From Klenkia taihuensis (GTDB lineage: Bacteria; Actinomycetota; Actinomycetes; Mycobacteriales; Geodermatophilaceae): DNA of 64,000 nt. Below the pieces are notes generated by a model. It had not been told where the DNA came from, searched no databases, and saw only the letters and a list, made by a program, of their open reading frames with translations. Position numbers and translations under genes: made by a program. The DNA lies in NCBI RefSeq assembly GCF_900112525.1, contig NZ_FOMD01000003.1, forward strand, positions 372,001 through 436,000, written 5' to 3'. Each line of letters opens with the position of its first letter. Position 1 is the stretch's first letter. Shown here piece after piece: positions 24,720 to 33,207 of the stretch.

Positions 24720-25670
24720 GTGGTGGACGAGTCGACCCGGCCGATGCTCGCCGTCGCCGGGGAGCTGCCCCGGGACGAGACCGGCTGGGCGTTCGAGTTC
24801 AAGTGGGACGGCGTCCGGGTGCTGGCCCACGTCCGCGACGGCGCGGTGCGGCTGCGTGCCCGCAGCGGCACCGACGTCACCGAGCGCTACCCCGAGCTGG
24901 CTGCGCTGCCGCCGTCCCTGGCCGGGCGGGACGCCGTGCTGGACGGCGAGGTGGTCGCCCTCGACGCGCAGGGCCGGCCCGACTTCGGGCTGCTGCAGCA
25001 GCGCATGCACCTGACCGGCCCCGAGGTCGCCCGCACCGCCCGCCGGGTGCCGGTCAGCTACTTCGTGTTCGACCTGCTGGAGCTCGACGGCCGGTCGCTG
25101 CTGGCCTGCAGCTACGCCGAGCGCCGCGCACTGCTCGACGAGCTGGCGCCGGCCGCCCGGCGGTGGACCCCCACGCCCTGGTTCCCCGCCGACGGCGCCG
25201 GCGTGCGCGCGGCCAGCGTCGAGCACGGCCTGGAGGGCGTGGTGGCCAAGCGGCTGGCCTCGCCCTACCGCCCCGGCGGCCGGGGCCCGGAGTGGCTCAA
25301 GGTCAAGAACGTGCAGCACCAGACCGTCGTCGTCGGCGGGTGGCGGCCGGGCAACGGCCGGCGGGCCGGCGGCATCGGGTCGCTGCTGGTGGGCGTCCGG
25401 GAGGACGGCGGGCTGCGCTACGCCGGGCGGGTGGGCACCGGGTTCACCGACCGCATGCTGGCCCAGCTGGCCCGGGGCGTCACCGGCCGGACGACGTCGC
25501 CCTTCGCCGGGGTGGTGCCGCCCGACGTCGTCCGGGAGGCGCACTGGGTGGAGCCCGAGCTGGTGGGGGAGGTGGTGTTCGCCGGCTGGACCGGCGACGG
25601 CCACCTGCGCCACCCCGCCTGGCGCGGCCTGCGCGACGACGTCCCCGCCGCCGACGCGGTGCCCGAGTGA
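24720..25670 (+). CDS. ATP-dependent DNA ligase, LigD-type ligase domain
   Basis: A 316-residue protein starting at GTG 24720, 1 nt after ku. Lys28 in FEFKWDGVRV is the adenylated lysine. Further nucleotidyltransferase motifs are LDGEVVAL, YFVFDLLELDG, EGVVAKRL and WLKVKN. The C-terminal OB-fold region contains RYAGRVGTGF. It is only the ligase module of LigD; the polymerase module is encoded by the next gene, and no 3'-phosphoesterase domain is visible in either. It should seal breaks in the Ku-dependent end-joining pathway. Confidence 0.92.
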   Translation: MVDESTRPMLAVAGELPRDETGWAFEFKWDGVRVLAHVRDGAVRLRARSGTDVTERYPELAALPPSLAGRDAVLDGEVVALDAQGRPDFGLLQQRMHLTGPEVARTARRVPVSYFVFDLLELDGRSLLACSYAERRALLDELAPAARRWTPTPWFPADGAGVRAASVEHGLEGVVAKRLASPYRPGGRGPEWLKVKNVQHQTVVVGGWRPGNGRRAGGIGSLLVGVREDGGLRYAGRVGTGFTDRMLAQLARGVTGRTTSPFAGVVPPDVVREAHWVEPELVGEVVFAGWTGDGHLRHPAWRGLRDDVPAADAVPE

Positions 25671-26551
25671 GCCGGCAGCGGGTGGCGATCGGCGGGCGGC
25701 AGCTCGAGGTCTCCAACCTGGACAAGGTGCTCTTCCCCGAGGTGGGGTTCACCAAGGCGCAGGTCATCCAGTACTACGTGCAGGTCGCGCCGGTGCTGCT
25801 GCCGCACCTGGCCGGCCGGCCGGTCACCTTCACCCGCTGGCCGCACGGCGTCGAGGGCGCGTCCTTCTTCGAGAAGAACAACGCCCGGCACGCCCCGTCC
25901 TGGGTGCGGCACGTGGTGGTGCCCGCGCCGGGGTCGACCAAGGACCGCGAGGTGCTGGACATGGTGCTGCTCACCGACGTCCCCGACCTCGCGTGGTCGG
26001 CCAACCTGGCCGCGCTGGAGCTGCACGTGCCGCAGTGGCGGGTCGACGACGACGGCGCGCCGCAGCTGCCCGACCTGCTGGTCCTCGACCTCGACCCCGG
26101 ACCGGGCACCGGGGTGGCCGAGTGCGCGGTGCTGGCCCACCGGCTGCGCGAGCGGCTGGTGGACGACGGGCTGGACCCGGTGGTCAAGACCTCGGGGTCC
26201 AAGGGCCTGCAGGTCTACGCACCCATCCGCTGCACCGACCCCGACCACCCCTCCCGCTACGCCAAGGCGCTGGCCCAGGCGCTCACCGAGGAGACCCCCG
26301 ACGAGGTGGTCTGGCGGATGGAGAAGGTGCTGCGGCCGGGCAAGGTGCTCGTCGACTGGAGCCAGAACAACACCGCCAAGACCACCGTCGCGCCCTACTC
26401 CCTGCGTGCCCGGGCCGGTGCCACGGTCTCCACCCCGGTGGCCTGGGAGGAGCTGGACGGCCCGCTGGTCTTCGACACCGACGACGTGCTGGCGCGCATC
26501 GAGGAGCACGGCGACCTGTTCGCCACCGGGGAGCCCGCCGACCTGCCCTGA
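25667..26551 (+). CDS. LigD-type DNA polymerase/primase (PolDom)
   Basis: A 294-residue protein starting at GTG 25667 (GTGA overlap with the ligase). It is an archaeo-eukaryotic primase-type polymerase. Motifs are SNLDKVLFPE at residues 16-25, the phosphate-binding FFEKNNARHAPSW at 67-79, the catalytic DLDPGPG with Asp141 and Asp143, TSGSKGLQVY near 178-187 and LVDWSQNN near 255-262. It adds ribonucleotides or fills gaps at broken ends before ligation. As a separate protein it must be brought to the ligase through Ku. Confidence 0.92.
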   Translation: MSRQRVAIGGRQLEVSNLDKVLFPEVGFTKAQVIQYYVQVAPVLLPHLAGRPVTFTRWPHGVEGASFFEKNNARHAPSWVRHVVVPAPGSTKDREVLDMVLLTDVPDLAWSANLAALELHVPQWRVDDDGAPQLPDLLVLDLDPGPGTGVAECAVLAHRLRERLVDDGLDPVVKTSGSKGLQVYAPIRCTDPDHPSRYAKALAQALTEETPDEVVWRMEKVLRPGKVLVDWSQNNTAKTTVAPYSLRARAGATVSTPVAWEELDGPLVFDTDDVLARIEEHGDLFATGEPADLP

Positions 26552-26574
26552 CGCGTCTGGGATCATCCCTCCCC

Positions 26575-27432
<858 letters not shown>

Positions 27433-27439
27433 GGAAGGA

Positions 27440-27491
27440 CCCCCTCGCCCCCCACGTCGCGCTCCGCACGACGCGGGACCCTGCGAGGGGG
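27440..27491 (+). terminator. Terminator hairpin after purU
   Basis: A 9-bp inverted repeat (27440-27448 with 27483-27491) encloses 34 nt that can form an inner CGTCG/CGACG hairpin. It lies 8 nt after the purU stop and before the next promoter region, where TAGGTT near 27513 is a possible -10. Confidence 0.5.
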
Positions 27492-27550
27492 CCGTGACTC
27501 GGGTTCGGCCGTAGGTTCACGACGTCGATCCGACGTCCCGGAGGTCCGCC

Positions 27551-28828
27551 GTGCCCAGCTATGCCCGCACCGACCGACCGGCAGCGGCCCGTGCCGCGGG
27601 GTGGGTGGCCCCGCTGTGCTGGGTCGCCGTCGTCCTCGACGGCTTCGACCTCGTCGTCGTCGGCACCGTCGTCCCCACCCTGCTGACCCCGGCGGGCTTC
27701 TCGCTGTCGGGCAGCGGGGCCACCGCGGTGGTCACCGCCGGCCTGGTCGGCATGACCATCGGCGCCCTGTCGCTCGGCGCGCTGACCGACGTGCTGGGTC
27801 GCCGCCGGGTGCTCATCGGTGCCGTGACGGCGTTCTCGCTGCTCACCCTGGCCTGCGCGGCTGCGCCGAACGCCTGGGTGTTCGGCGGGTTGCGCTTCCT
27901 CGCCGGTGTCGGGCTGGGCGGCGCGCTGCCGACGGCGATCGCGCTGGTCAACGAGTTCAGCAACCGCGCCGGCCGGGCCACCACGACCGTGATGACCGGC
28001 TACCACGTCGGCGCCGTGGCCACCGCCGCGCTGGCGATCGTGGTCGTGGAGCCGCTGGGCTGGCGGTGGATGTTCGTCATCGGCGCGCTGCCCGCCGTCG
28101 TCCTGGTGCCGCTGATGCTGCGGCACCTGCCGGAGTCGCCGGGCTACCTGGTGGCCCACGGGCGCCGCGCGGAGGCCGAGCAGGTCGCGGCTGCCTACGG
28201 GCTGCACCTCGAGCCGGCCGACGCCGCCCCGGAGCCCACCTCGGCCGGCGCCACGCTGCGCACCCTGTTCTCGCCCGGGTACCTGCGCACCACCCTGGCG
28301 ATCGCGGTGACCTCGTTCATGGGCCTGCTGCTGGTGTACGGCCTCAACAGCTGGCTGCCGACGATCATGCGGGAGGCCGGCTACGACCTGGGCGCGGCGC
28401 TGGCCTTCCTGCTGGTGCTCAACCTGGGCGCCATCGCCGGCCTGCTCGTCGCCGGGCAGGTCGCCGACCGGGTCGGCGCGCGCCGCGCCGGGATGGCCTG
28501 GTTCGCCGCCGGGGCGCTCTTCCTGGCCCTGCTGTCCATCCGGCTGCCGCTGGCCGGCATCTACGTCATGGTCTTCCTGACCGGCTGCTTCGTGTTCAGC
28601 GCGCAGGTGCTCGTGTACGCCTTCACCAGCGCGAACCACCCGCCGCACGTGCGGGCGACCGCGCTGGGCTGGTCGGCCGGCGTGGGGCGGGTGGGCGCCA
28701 TCAGCGGCCCGCTGCTGACCGGCGGGCTGCTGACCGCCGGGCTGGCGTTCCCGTGGGGCTTCTACCTCTTCGCCGCCGTCGGTGCAGTGGGCGCGCTGGC
28801 GTTCGCCATCACGCGCGGGCGGGGCTAG
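27551..28828 (+). CDS. MFS transporter, aromatic acid:H+ symporter type
   Basis: A 425-residue protein starting at GTG 27551 with about 12 hydrophobic helices. The first helix carries DGFDLVVVGTVVPTLL, the DGxD motif of the AAHS subfamily (PcaK, BenK). The loop between helices 2 and 3 has GALTDVLGRRRVLIG, the MFS A motif, and GGALPTAIALVNEF follows. Family members import benzoate, 4-hydroxybenzoate or related acids with protons. No aromatic catabolic genes are nearby, so the substrate remains open. It converges with the PAC2 gene, overlapping it by 4 nt. Confidence 0.9.
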   Translation: MPSYARTDRPAAARAAGWVAPLCWVAVVLDGFDLVVVGTVVPTLLTPAGFSLSGSGATAVVTAGLVGMTIGALSLGALTDVLGRRRVLIGAVTAFSLLTLACAAAPNAWVFGGLRFLAGVGLGGALPTAIALVNEFSNRAGRATTTVMTGYHVGAVATAALAIVVVEPLGWRWMFVIGALPAVVLVPLMLRHLPESPGYLVAHGRRAEAEQVAAAYGLHLEPADAAPEPTSAGATLRTLFSPGYLRTTLAIAVTSFMGLLLVYGLNSWLPTIMREAGYDLGAALAFLLVLNLGAIAGLLVAGQVADRVGARRAGMAWFAAGALFLALLSIRLPLAGIYVMVFLTGCFVFSAQVLVYAFTSANHPPHVRATALGWSAGVGRVGAISGPLLTGGLLTAGLAFPWGFYLFAAVGAVGALAFAITRGRG

Positions 28829-29751
28829 TCGGCGCGCCGGTCCTGCTCGGCGAGGAAGGCCTCGATCTGGTCGGCCATCTCGTCGCCGGAGGGCAGCTGA
28901 CCGGAGTCGCCGAGCAGGCCGGTGCCCTCGCGGGCCGCGGCGAAGTCGTCGAACTGCCGCTCGAGCTGGGCGACCACGGCGGTGTTCTCCTCCGACCGGC
29001 CGATCTGCTCGTCGATGTCGGTGCGGTTGGTCCGCGCCGCCTCCTCGAGGGTCTCGGTCGGCAGGTGCAGGCCGGTGAGCGAGGACAGGTGCTCCAGCAG
29101 CGTCAGCGACGCCGCCGGGAAGGCGGCCGAGGCCAGGTAGTGCGGCACGTGCGCGGCCACGCCCAGCGCGTCGACCCCGGCCTCGCCGGCCCGCAGCTCC
29201 AGCAGCGCGCCGGCGCTGCCCGGGATGCGCATCTCGCCCCAGTAGACGGGGTAGCTGGCGATCAGCTCGCGGCGGGTGGCGTGCGCGGTGACCGTGACCG
29301 GGCGGGTGTGCGGCACCGGCATCGGGATGGCCTGCAGCATCACCACGCGGGTCACGCCGAGGGTCTCCACCAGGCCCAGGACGGCGGCGGTGAACTGCTC
29401 CCAGGCGAAGTCGGGCTCGGTGCCGTGCAGCAGCAGGAACGGGGTGCCGCCGTCGTCGTCGACGGCGTAGAGGGTGATCTCGGGGGCGGCGAAGGACTCG
29501 TAGTGGTCGCCGGAGAAGGTGATCCGGGGCCGGTGGCCGCGGTAGTCGACCAGCGCGTCGGCGTCGAAGCGGGCGACCACCTCGTGCGGCAGGCTGGCCA
29601 GCAGGTGCGCACCGGCCAGCGCGCCGGCGTGCGCGGCGTCGAACTCGCCGGCCAGGTCGTGCACGAGCACGAGCTCGTCGGCGGCGGTGCGCTCGACCAG
29701 CCGCTCGTGGGCGGGCAGCAGCTCGACGAGGTCCTCGGGGCGTCGGGGCAC
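28825..29751 (-). CDS. PAC2 family protein
   Basis: A 308-residue protein starting at GTG 29751, set by an AGGAGG seven bases upstream. It has the PAC2 (proteasome assembly chaperone 2-like) pattern: LVLVHDLAGEFDAAHAGALAGAHLL near residues 25-50, FLLLHGTEPDFAWEQF, VVMLQAIPMPVPHTRP and a VPHYLASAAFPAASLTLLEHL segment near 205-225. The C-terminus is an acidic helical tail. Actinobacterial PAC2 proteins are common but uncharacterised; a role with proteasome or Pup-linked systems is only a suggestion. Confidence 0.87.
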   Translation of the reverse strand: MPRRPEDLVELLPAHERLVERTAADELVLVHDLAGEFDAAHAGALAGAHLLASLPHEVVARFDADALVDYRGHRPRITFSGDHYESFAAPEITLYAVDDDGGTPFLLLHGTEPDFAWEQFTAAVLGLVETLGVTRVVMLQAIPMPVPHTRPVTVTAHATRRELIASYPVYWGEMRIPGSAGALLELRAGEAGVDALGVAAHVPHYLASAAFPAASLTLLEHLSSLTGLHLPTETLEEAARTNRTDIDEQIGRSEENTAVVAQLERQFDDFAAAREGTGLLGDSGQLPSGDEMADQIEAFLAEQDRRAD

Positions 29752-29862
29752 GGTGGGTCCTCCTGGTGGTCCATCGGTCGAGGAGTGCAGCCCCGCCGGC
29801 CGGTCGGGCATTCCCATCGTCCCCCCGTGGCGGGGTCGGTGCCCGCCGCGCACCCTGGTGGC

Positions 29863-30111
29863 GTGGCCGTTGCGCAGGACCTGGAGCGTCGGATCGAGGA
29901 GCTGCTGGACGCGCGGGCCCCGACGTCCTCGATCTGCCCCTCCGACGCCGCCCGCGCGCACGACCCCGACGGCTGGCGCGACCTGATGGACGACGCCCGC
30001 GCCGCGGCCGGCCGGCTGGCCGCCGCCGGCCGGGTCGAGGTGACCCAGCGCGGGGAGGTGGTCGACGTGGCCACCGCCCGCGGCCCGGTCAGGATCCGGC
30101 GGCCCCGCTGA
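29863..30111 (+). CDS. DUF3253 family protein
   Basis: An 82-residue protein starting at GTG 29863. The pattern IEELLDARAPTSSICPSDAARAHDPDGWRDLMDDARAAAGRLA begins at residue 9, and VTQRGEVVDVATARGPVRIRRP ends the protein. This is the winged-helix-like DUF3253 family, often found alone. Function is unknown; a nucleic-acid-binding role is possible given the fold. It overlaps the convergent AI-2E gene by 23 nt. Confidence 0.82.
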   Translation: MAVAQDLERRIEELLDARAPTSSICPSDAARAHDPDGWRDLMDDARAAAGRLAAAGRVEVTQRGEVVDVATARGPVRIRRPR

Positions 30112-31414
30112 CGCCGTCGGGGGCGCTGCGGGTCAGCCGGGCGCCGTCGTGGTCGCCGACCAGGACCGGCACGCGGCCCTCGTCGTCGGCCTCGGGGCGG
30201 CGCCCGTCGAGCAGGTCGCGGGCGTAGCGGTAGAAGACCGCCAGCAGCGCGGCCACCGGCACCGACAGGAAGGCGCCGATGATGCCGGCCAGGCTGGACC
30301 CGGCGGTGACGGCGAGGATGACCACGCCGGCGTGCAGCTTGAGGCCGCGGCCCTGCAGGATCGGCTGCAGCACGTTGCCCTCGACCTGCTGCACGACCAC
30401 CACGATCGCCAGCACCCACAGCGCGGTGCCGAAGCCGTTGCTGACCAGCGCGATGAGCACCGCGAAGCCCCCGGCGACGAAGGCACCGATGATCGGCACG
30501 AACGCGGCGAAGAACGTGATGACGGCCAGCGGCAGCACCAGGGGCACACCGAGGACCAGCAGCCCGAGGCCGATGCCGACCGCGTCGATGGCACCGACGA
30601 GGGCCTGCTGGCGGATGAACTCCGACAGCGTGCGCCAGCTGCGGTGCGACAGCTCGGCCACGTGGGGGGCGGCCCGCGGGCCGGTCTGCGCGGCCAGCCA
30701 CGGCAGGAACCGCGGGCCGTCCTTGAGGAAGAAGAAGGTGAGCACCAGGGCCAGCACGAGGTTGACCACGCCGGTGCCGATCGCGCTGGCGCCGGTCAGC
30801 GCGAGGCCGGCGATGTCCCCGGCGCTGGACTGCAGCTGGTTGATGGCCTGGTCGACGTAGGTGCCGATCTCCTCGCTGCCCAGGTTGAACGGCGGGCCCG
30901 ACAGCCAGTCCTGCACGCTCTCCAGGCCGGAGCTGACGCCGTCGGAGAGGTCGTCGACCTGCTGCACCACCGACGGGGCGATGGCGGCGAAGATGCCGAC
31001 CACGGCGGCCACGAAGAGCACCACGGTGGCGATGGCGGCCAGGGCCGGGGGGAAGCGGAACCGGCGCAGCAGCCGGGCCAGCGGCCACATGACGGTGGAG
31101 AACAGCAGCCCGAGGACCACCGGCAGCAGCACCGAGGACCACAGCAGGCCCAGCACGTAGCCGATCACCACCACCGCGCCGGTCACCAGCAGCAGCCGCC
31201 AGGAGAAGGTGGCCAGCACCCGGGACGCGGCGGCGAGCTTGGGGCCGCGGTCGGCCGAGGGCGCCGGGGCCGACGTCACCGCGGCCGGCCGGCCGGACTC
31301 GTCGTGGAAGTCCGCGGGCGGGTGCTGGTCGCCCGGCTGCCCGTCGGCGGGGCGCGCGGCGTCGGTCCGCTCGTCGGCGGGGCGGCCGGCGGCGTCCTCG
31401 GGGGTGTCGGCCAT
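30089..31414 (-). CDS. AI-2E family transporter (TqsA/PerM-like permease)
   Basis: A 441-residue membrane protein starting at ATG 31414. The first 65 residues are a disordered Asp/Pro/Ala-rich extension. About eight hydrophobic segments follow, with the family patterns LFSTVMWPLARLLRRFRFPPALAAI, LALVLTFFFLKDGPRFLPWL and ITFFAAFVPIIGAFVAGGFAVL, then a VVVVQQVEGNVLQPILQGRGLKLH motif. Members include putative autoinducer-2 exporters and Na+/H+ antiporters; the substrate here is unknown. It is monocistronic and divergent from the F420-type oxidoreductase gene. Confidence 0.9.
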   Translation of the reverse strand: MADTPEDAAGRPADERTDAARPADGQPGDQHPPADFHDESGRPAAVTSAPAPSADRGPKLAAASRVLATFSWRLLLVTGAVVVIGYVLGLLWSSVLLPVVLGLLFSTVMWPLARLLRRFRFPPALAAIATVVLFVAAVVGIFAAIAPSVVQQVDDLSDGVSSGLESVQDWLSGPPFNLGSEEIGTYVDQAINQLQSSAGDIAGLALTGASAIGTGVVNLVLALVLTFFFLKDGPRFLPWLAAQTGPRAAPHVAELSHRSWRTLSEFIRQQALVGAIDAVGIGLGLLVLGVPLVLPLAVITFFAAFVPIIGAFVAGGFAVLIALVSNGFGTALWVLAIVVVVQQVEGNVLQPILQGRGLKLHAGVVILAVTAGSSLAGIIGAFLSVPVAALLAVFYRYARDLLDGRRPEADDEGRVPVLVGDHDGARLTRSAPDGVSGAAGS

Positions 31415-31519
31415 GCCGTGATCAGAGCACAGACCGGGTTCCGGCACCGGGCGGACCCACCCGGGCGGGGGGATAGCGCCCGGACGGCGGACGTCGGACC
31501 CCCGTCGTAGCGTCGCGCC

Positions 31520-31987
31520 ATGCCGAAGACCGCCACCGCCGACCGGGTCGACCGCGACGGGCTGCTGGAGTTCCTGCGCCCCCGCCACAAGGCCCTGCTC
31601 ATGACCCGCCGCAGCGACGGCGAGCCGCAGATCTCCCCGGTCAGCTGCGGGGTCGACGCGCAGGGCCGCGTGGTCATCAGCACCTACCCGCAGCGGGCCA
31701 AGACGAGGAACGCGCGCCGCGACGAGCGGGTCACCGTGGTGGTGCTCTCCGACGACTTCGACGGCCCGTGGGTGCAGGTCGACGGCACCGCCGAGGTGCT
31801 CGACCTGCCCGAGTCGGTGGAGCCGCTGGTGGAGTACTTCCGGTCGATCAGCGGCGAGCACCCCGACTGGGACGAGTACCGCGAGGCCATGCGCCGGCAG
31901 GGCAAGTCGCTGATCCGGGTCACCCCGCAGCGCTGGGGCCCGGTCGCGACCGGCGGTTTCCCGCCCGAGCTGGCCGACAAGGACTGA
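31520..31987 (+). CDS. PPOX-class F420-dependent oxidoreductase
   Basis: A 155-residue split-barrel protein starting at ATG 31520. LLEFLRPRHKALLMTRRSDGEPQISPVSCGVD and VVISTYPQRAKTRNARRDERVTVVVLSD are the typical cofactor-binding strands of the pyridoxamine-5'-phosphate-oxidase-like, F420-binding group. The Lys/Arg-rich KTRNARRD loop fits the F420 phosphate tail. It probably reduces a small hydrophobic compound. Substrate is unknown. Confidence 0.85.
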   Translation: MPKTATADRVDRDGLLEFLRPRHKALLMTRRSDGEPQISPVSCGVDAQGRVVISTYPQRAKTRNARRDERVTVVVLSDDFDGPWVQVDGTAEVLDLPESVEPLVEYFRSISGEHPDWDEYREAMRRQGKSLIRVTPQRWGPVATGGFPPELADKD

Positions 31988-31989
31988 GG

Positions 31990-32023
31990 CTTGCGCTCGG
32001 CGTAGGCAAGGCGTCATGCTTGC
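31990..32023 (+). promoter_or_regulatory. CTTGC/GCAAG repeats ahead of the SatD-like gene
   Basis: CTTGC at 31990-31994 and GCAAG at 32006-32010 form an inverted repeat with an 11-nt spacer, and another CTTGC follows at 32019-32023, four bases before the start codon. The gene downstream carries a helix-turn-helix, so an autoregulatory operator is possible. Confidence 0.45.
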
Positions 32024-32026
32024 TGG

Positions 32027-32623
32027 GTGCCGTTCGTGCTGACCGTCGACCAGCAGGGCAGCCGCCGCGGGGCCGACCGGGTCGCGGGCGCGCTGGACCT
32101 GCTGTCCGGGGTGCCCGTGGTGCTGCGCTTCGAACGCACCGCCGGCGACGAGTTCCAGGGGGTCCTCGACCGGCCGGCGGCGGTGGTCGACGCGGTGGTG
32201 CGGCTGGTGCGGGCCGGGGGCTGGAGCGTGGGCGTCGGCGCCGGCCCGGTGCAGCTCCCGCTGCCCGACTCCACCCGGGCCGCCGCCGGGCCCGCCTTCG
32301 TGGCCGCCCGCCGCGCGGTCGACACCGCCAAGCACCGGCCGGTGCGGCTGGCGGTGCAGGGCGCCGACGAGGAGGCCGCCGCCGACGCGCAGGCCACCGC
32401 CACCGTGCTCGCCCTGCTGCTCCAGCGGCGCAGCCCCCAGGCGTGGGAGGCCATCGACCTGGTCGCCGCGGGCGCCACCCAGGCCGAGGCCGCCGCGGAG
32501 CTCGGCGTCAGCCGGCAGGCGGTGGGGCAGCGGCTGGCCGCGGCCGCCTGGGAGGCCGAGCAGGACCTGCACCCGGTGCTGGCCCGGCTGCTCGCCCGCG
32601 CCGAGGGCGGTTCCCGGCCGTGA
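32027..32623 (+). CDS. SatD-like protein with C-terminal helix-turn-helix
   Basis: A 198-residue protein starting at GTG 32027. The N-terminal half has VLTVDQQGSRRGADRV and VLRFERTAGDEFQGVLD, the pattern of SatD-family proteins. The C-terminal part, residues 140-185, has AWEAIDLVAAGATQAEAAAELGVSRQAVGQRL, a sigma-70 region-4 or LuxR-like helix-turn-helix. It probably regulates itself and the small membrane protein that follows with a 4-nt overlap. The signal is unknown. Confidence 0.75.
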   Translation: MPFVLTVDQQGSRRGADRVAGALDLLSGVPVVLRFERTAGDEFQGVLDRPAAVVDAVVRLVRAGGWSVGVGAGPVQLPLPDSTRAAAGPAFVAARRAVDTAKHRPVRLAVQGADEEAAADAQATATVLALLLQRRSPQAWEAIDLVAAGATQAEAAAELGVSRQAVGQRLAAAAWEAEQDLHPVLARLLARAEGGSRP

Positions 32624-33207
32624 GCGTGGTGACGCTGGCGCTGCTGGCCCTGGTCGCGGCCGGCGGGGCGCTGCTGGTGCGCGGGGCCGAGACCCGGCGG
32701 GTGCCGCGCGGCCGACAGCTCGTCGGCGGGGGCGGGGCGGCCCGGGGGCGGGGGCCGCTCGGGGCGCTGGTGCTCGTCGTCCTGCTGGCCGGCGCCGCGG
32801 CCACGGCCTGGGCCGGCGACCCGGCCACGCCGTGGCTGCGCTCGGCCGTCGCGGTCGCCGCCGTGGCCGCGGCCGCGCTGGGCGGCGGGCCGGTGGTCAC
32901 CGCCGTCCTCGCCGCTGCCGACCCCACGCGGGCGGTCTCCGCGCTGGGCGCGTCGACCCCGGGCATCGCCGACCCCGACGTGCTGCGCGGAGGCGCCTGG
33001 ATCGGCGTGCTGGAGCGGCTGGCCCTGGCCGCCACGCTGCTGGCCGGGTGGCCCGAGGGCGTGCCGGTGGTGCTGGCGGTCAAGGGCCTGGGCCGGTTCC
33101 AGGCGCTCAAGGAGACCCCGGCGGCCGAGCGGTTCATCGTCGGCACCCTGGCCAGCGTGCTGTGGGCCGCCGGCTGCGCCGGCGCCGCCGTCCTCGTCCG
33201 GGTCTAG
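32620..33207 (+). CDS. Membrane protein of unknown function
   Basis: A 195-residue protein starting at GTG 32620 (GTGA overlap with the SatD-like gene). Hydrophobic helices lie near residues 3-20, 47-65, 70-95, 128-150 and 172-192. A conserved-looking KGLGRFQALKETPAAERFIVGTLAS stretch sits before the last helix. Such proteins recur behind SatD-like regulators in actinobacteria. No enzyme motif is seen. It converges with the MurA-like gene. Confidence 0.75.
   Translation: MSVVTLALLALVAAGGALLVRGAETRRVPRGRQLVGGGGAARGRGPLGALVLVVLLAGAAATAWAGDPATPWLRSAVAVAAVAAAALGGGPVVTAVLAAADPTRAVSALGASTPGIADPDVLRGGAWIGVLERLALAATLLAGWPEGVPVVLAVKGLGRFQALKETPAAERFIVGTLASVLWAAGCAGAAVLVRV

Noticed and set aside
30089-31414. 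Quorum-sensing AI-2 exporter
   Set aside because: The family name covers many functions, and no luxS-type gene or signalling context is present.
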